In this document: positions 5,623-7,913 of the stretch, piece by piece
Numbering within the stretch: position 1 is the stretch's first letter
How the letters are laid out: the number at the start of each line of letters is the position of its first letter
NCBI GenBank assembly: GCA_025966295.1
Contig: JAOPVD010000017.1
Span: 1 to 7,913 of the forward strand
Direction: 5' to 3'
Source: Frankiales bacterium
Lineage (GTDB): Bacteria; Actinomycetota; Actinomycetes; Mycobacteriales; SCTD01
DNA: 7,913 nt
Position numbers and translations under genes: made by a program
Notes under the pieces: model-generated
Database searches by the model: none
Told to the model about the DNA's origin: nothing
What the model saw: only the letters and a program-made list of their open reading frames with translations

Positions 5623-6894
5623 GTGACCGACGTCCGGCGAGCCGTGCCCCGCACCGACGCGGTGCTGGCCGACCCGCGGCTGGCGGCGGCCGTCATACGG
5701 CTCGGCCGCGCCACCGTCAAGGCCGCGGTCACCGAGGCCCAGGAGCGGGCCCGCCTGGGCGCCGTGCCGCCGGAGGCGGTGCCCGACCTGGCGGTCGCGC
5801 TGCTGCCGGCGGCGAGCACGACGTTGCGCCCGGTGCTGAACTGCACCGGCGTGGTGCTGCACACCAACCTGGGCCGGGCGCCGCTCTCGCCGGCGGCTGT
5901 CGACGCGATGGCGCGCGCCTCCGGCTACGTCGACGTGGAGTACGACGTCACGACCGGCGCGCGGGCCGGACGCGGCCGCGGCGCGCTGGATGCCCTGGCG
6001 GCGGCCGTCCCGGACGCGGAGCAGGTGCTGGTCGTCAACAACGGCGCCGCCGCGCTGGTGCTCGCCACCACCGCGCTCGCAGCCGGCCGTGAGGTCCTCG
6101 TCAGCCGCGGCGAGATGGTCGAGATCGGCGACGGCTTCCGGCTGCCCGACCTCATCGCCTCGACCGGCGCCCGGCTGCGCGAGGTCGGCACCACCAACCG
6201 CACCCGGCTGCAGGACTACGCCGACGCCGCGGGTCCCGACACCGGCTGCGTCCTGAAGGTGCACCCGAGCAACTTCCGGGTGGAGGGGTTCACCGCGGCG
6301 GTCGGGGTCGACGAGCTGGCCACCTTGGGGGTGCCGGTCGTCGCCGACGTGGGCAGCGGCCTGCTGGCCCCCGACCCGCTGCTGCCGGACGAGCCCGACG
6401 TGCGGACCGCGCTGCGCGACGGCGCCGCGGTCGTGACCTGCTCCGGCGACAAGCTGCTGGGCGGGCCGCAGGCCGGCCTGGTGGTGGGCCGCGCGGACGC
6501 GCTCGCGGTGCTGCGGCGGCACCCGCTGTACCGCGCGTTCCGCTGCGACAAGACCACGCTGGCTGCCTTGGAGGCGACGCTACGCGGCCCGGAACCCCCT
6601 GTGTGGCAGGCGATCCGGGCCACCGGGCTGCGGGAGCGGGCGGTCGCGCTGGCCGACGCCGTGGGCGGCAAGGTGGTCGCGTCTGCGGGCGCGGTCGGCG
6701 GTGGCGGCGCGCCCGGCCACGCCCTCGACGGCTGGGCCGTGGCGCTGCCCGCGTCGTTCGCCGAGGTGCTGCGGCACGGCGACCCGTGTGTGGTGGCGCG
6801 GGTCGCCGACGGCCTGTGCCTGCTCGACCTGCGCTGCGTGCCGCCGGCGCAGGACGTGCGGCTGCGGAACGCCGTGCTGGCGTGCACGTCGTAG
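5623..6894 (+). CDS. selA: L-seryl-tRNA(Sec) selenium transferase
   Basis: SelA is a PLP-dependent homodecameric enzyme that converts seryl-tRNA(Sec) to selenocysteinyl-tRNA(Sec) using selenophosphate. The product has 423 residues against about 460 in E. coli. The N-terminal helical domain (about 1-65) precedes the conserved RPVLNCTGVVLHTNLGRAPL (69-88), a SelA signature. Next come the aminotransferase-like core with VVNNGAAALVLA (137-148), SRGEMVEIGDGFRLPD (161-176), REVGTTNRT (186-194) and VHPSNFRVEGF (213-223), then VADVGSGLL and the PLP lysine motif SGDKLLGGPQAG (K277). The stretch YRAFRCDKTTLAALEATL (303-320) is also diagnostic. GTG 5623 is chosen because it lies 6 nt after a -10 element; no nearer alternative fits the N-terminal domain. 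selB follows with a 13-bp overlap. The region around 370-380 contains a GAVGGGGAPG glycine run, the usual variable loop. Identification is firm. Confidence 0.97.
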   Translation: MTDVRRAVPRTDAVLADPRLAAAVIRLGRATVKAAVTEAQERARLGAVPPEAVPDLAVALLPAASTTLRPVLNCTGVVLHTNLGRAPLSPAAVDAMARASGYVDVEYDVTTGARAGRGRGALDALAAAVPDAEQVLVVNNGAAALVLATTALAAGREVLVSRGEMVEIGDGFRLPDLIASTGARLREVGTTNRTRLQDYADAAGPDTGCVLKVHPSNFRVEGFTAAVGVDELATLGVPVVADVGSGLLAPDPLLPDEPDVRTALRDGAAVVTCSGDKLLGGPQAGLVVGRADALAVLRRHPLYRAFRCDKTTLAALEATLRGPEPPVWQAIRATGLRERAVALADAVGGKVVASAGAVGGGGAPGHALDGWAVALPASFAEVLRHGDPCVVARVADGLCLLDLRCVPPAQDVRLRNAVLACTS

Positions 6895-7913
6895 CCACCG
6901 CAGGTCACGTCGACCACGGCAAGTCGACGCTGGTGCGGGCGCTCACAGGGATGGAGCCGGACCGCTGGGCCGAGGAGCGCCGGCGCGGCATGACGATCGA
7001 CCTCGGCTACGCCTGGACCGGTCTGCCGTCCGGCGAGGTGCTGGCGTTCGTCGACGTGCCCGGCCACCAGCGCTTCATCGGCAACATGCTGGCCGGCCTC
7101 GGCCCGACGCCGGCCGTGCTGCTCGTGGTGGCGGCCGACGAGGGCTGGCGCCGGCAGTCCACCGAGCACCTGGCCGCGGTGGACGCCCTCGGCCTGACCG
7201 ACGGGCTGCTGGCGGTGACCCGCAGCGACCTGGCCGACCCTGGGCCGGCGACCCGGGAGGCCCTGACGCACCTGGAGAAGAGCTCGTTGGGGGCGGTGCC
7301 CGCGGTCAGCGTGAGTGGTGCCACCGGGGCCGGCCTTGCCGAGCTGGTGGCAGCCCTCGACGGCCTCGTCGCGCGGTTGCCGGCACCGGACGTGAGCGCC
7401 CCCGTGCGGCTCTGGGTCGACCGGGCGTTCACGGTCCGGGGCGCCGGCACCGTGGTCACCGGCACCCTGGCGGCCGGCACGTTGCGGGTCGGCGACCGGC
7501 TGCAGCTCGGTGACCGGGAGGTCCGGGTCCGGGGCCTGCAGAGCCTCGGCGAGGACCGCGACATCGTGCCGGCGGTGGCCCGCGTCGCCGTCAACCTGCG
7601 CGGCGTCGACAAGGACGACGTCGGGCGCGGCGACGTGCTGCTGACACCCGGTGCGTGGCGCACCACCAGCGGCCTGGACGTCCGGCTGTCCAGCACCGAG
7701 CGGCTGCCCGAGCAGCTGGTGCTGCACGTCGGGTCGGCCGCGGTCCCGGTGCGGGTGCGAGCGCTGGGCGGCGACACCGCCCGGCTGCTGCTGCCCCGCG
7801 GGCTGCCGCTGCGGGCCGGCGACCGGGCGCTGCTGCGCGACCCCGGCCTGCAGTCGGTGGCCGCCGGCGTGCTCGTCCTCGACGCCGACCCGCCCGCGCT
7901 CCGCCGCCGGGGC
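6882..7913 (+). CDS. selB: Selenocysteine-specific elongation factor, 3' end cut by window edge
   Basis: SelB is the EF-Tu-like GTPase that carries Sec-tRNA(Sec) to the ribosome at UGA codons marked by a SECIS element. The first 344 residues are present. The G domain shows G1 AGHVDHGKST (7-16), the switch I region EERRRGMTIDLGYAW (31-45, with the SelB-specific TIDLGYAW) and G3 DVPGHQRFIGNM (58-69). G4 reads TRSD (113-116), with Arg in place of the usual Lys of N/TKXD. VRLWVDRAFTVRGAGTVVTGTL (175-196) is the EF-Tu-like domain II, and domain III begins near residue 265. The C-terminal winged helices that bind SECIS would lie past the right edge. The start is GTG 6882, giving the canonical MHVVATAGHVDHGK beginning. 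It overlaps selA by 13 bp with no clear Shine-Dalgarno site, so translation is likely coupled to selA. Confidence 0.96.
   Translation, partial: MHVVATAGHVDHGKSTLVRALTGMEPDRWAEERRRGMTIDLGYAWTGLPSGEVLAFVDVPGHQRFIGNMLAGLGPTPAVLLVVAADEGWRRQSTEHLAAVDALGLTDGLLAVTRSDLADPGPATREALTHLEKSSLGAVPAVSVSGATGAGLAELVAALDGLVARLPAPDVSAPVRLWVDRAFTVRGAGTVVTGTLAAGTLRVGDRLQLGDREVRVRGLQSLGEDRDIVPAVARVAVNLRGVDKDDVGRGDVLLTPGAWRTTSGLDVRLSSTERLPEQLVLHVGSAAVPVRVRALGGDTARLLLPRGLPLRAGDRALLRDPGLQSVAAGVLVLDADPPALRRRG

Noticed and set aside
3713..5626. A 637-codon plus-strand open frame antisense to the M18 gene and overlapping the secreted-protein gene
   Set aside because: Low-complexity Gly/Val/Gln/Arg product without motifs; the M18 gene on the other strand has its full set of catalytic residues.
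6216..7727. A 503-codon minus-strand open frame antisense to selA and selB
   Set aside because: His/Gln/Ala/Ser-rich with no domain; selA and selB are unmistakable on the plus strand.

Overview
The window is very GC-rich and gene-dense, with 4-bp ATGA gene junctions, short intergenic gaps and at least two starts placed like leaderless transcripts. Together these point to a high-GC Actinomycetota chromosome. The genus cannot be set from this window. I see no mobile element, CRISPR array, rRNA or tRNA. Most long open frames on the opposite strands are GC-driven shadows of the genes listed here.

Region 1 (1-2618, minus strand) is a tightly coupled operon read from right to left. It holds a HisB/GmhB-type HAD phosphatase, a family-9 (heptosyltransferase-like) glycosyltransferase and a GT-B retaining glycosyltransferase that runs off the left edge. 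Each junction is a 4-bp ATGA overlap. The combination suggests a heptose or other surface-glycan pathway in an organism without Gram-negative LPS. Region 2 (2619-2746) is a divergent intergenic space. It holds a 16-bp-period tandem repeat with an internal hairpin and, at its right end, a leaderless-type -10 element for a NUDIX hydrolase (2747-3241, plus).

Region 3 (3216-4876, minus) is a two-gene unit: an M18 aminopeptidase followed by a small SRPBCC-fold protein. They are joined by another ATGA overlap lying inside a perfect 8-bp inverted repeat. The SRPBCC gene converges on the NUDIX gene and the two overlap by 26 bp tail-to-tail. Region 4 (4962-5600, plus) encodes a small secreted protein of unknown function, divergent from the aminopeptidase.

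Region 5 (5623-7913, plus) is the selenocysteine pair selA-selB. SelA converts Ser-tRNA(Sec) to Sec-tRNA(Sec), and SelB delivers it to the ribosome at UGA codons. selA has its own leaderless-type promoter just after the secreted-protein gene. selB overlaps selA by 13 bp and is cut by the right edge. The cell therefore probably makes at least one selenoprotein, but no selD, selC or selenoprotein gene is visible here.

No clearly new system is present. The most interesting items are the start-codon-sequestering hairpin at 3642-3662, the repeat upstream of the glycan operon, the heptose-type genes in an apparent Gram-positive, and the unidentified secreted protein.
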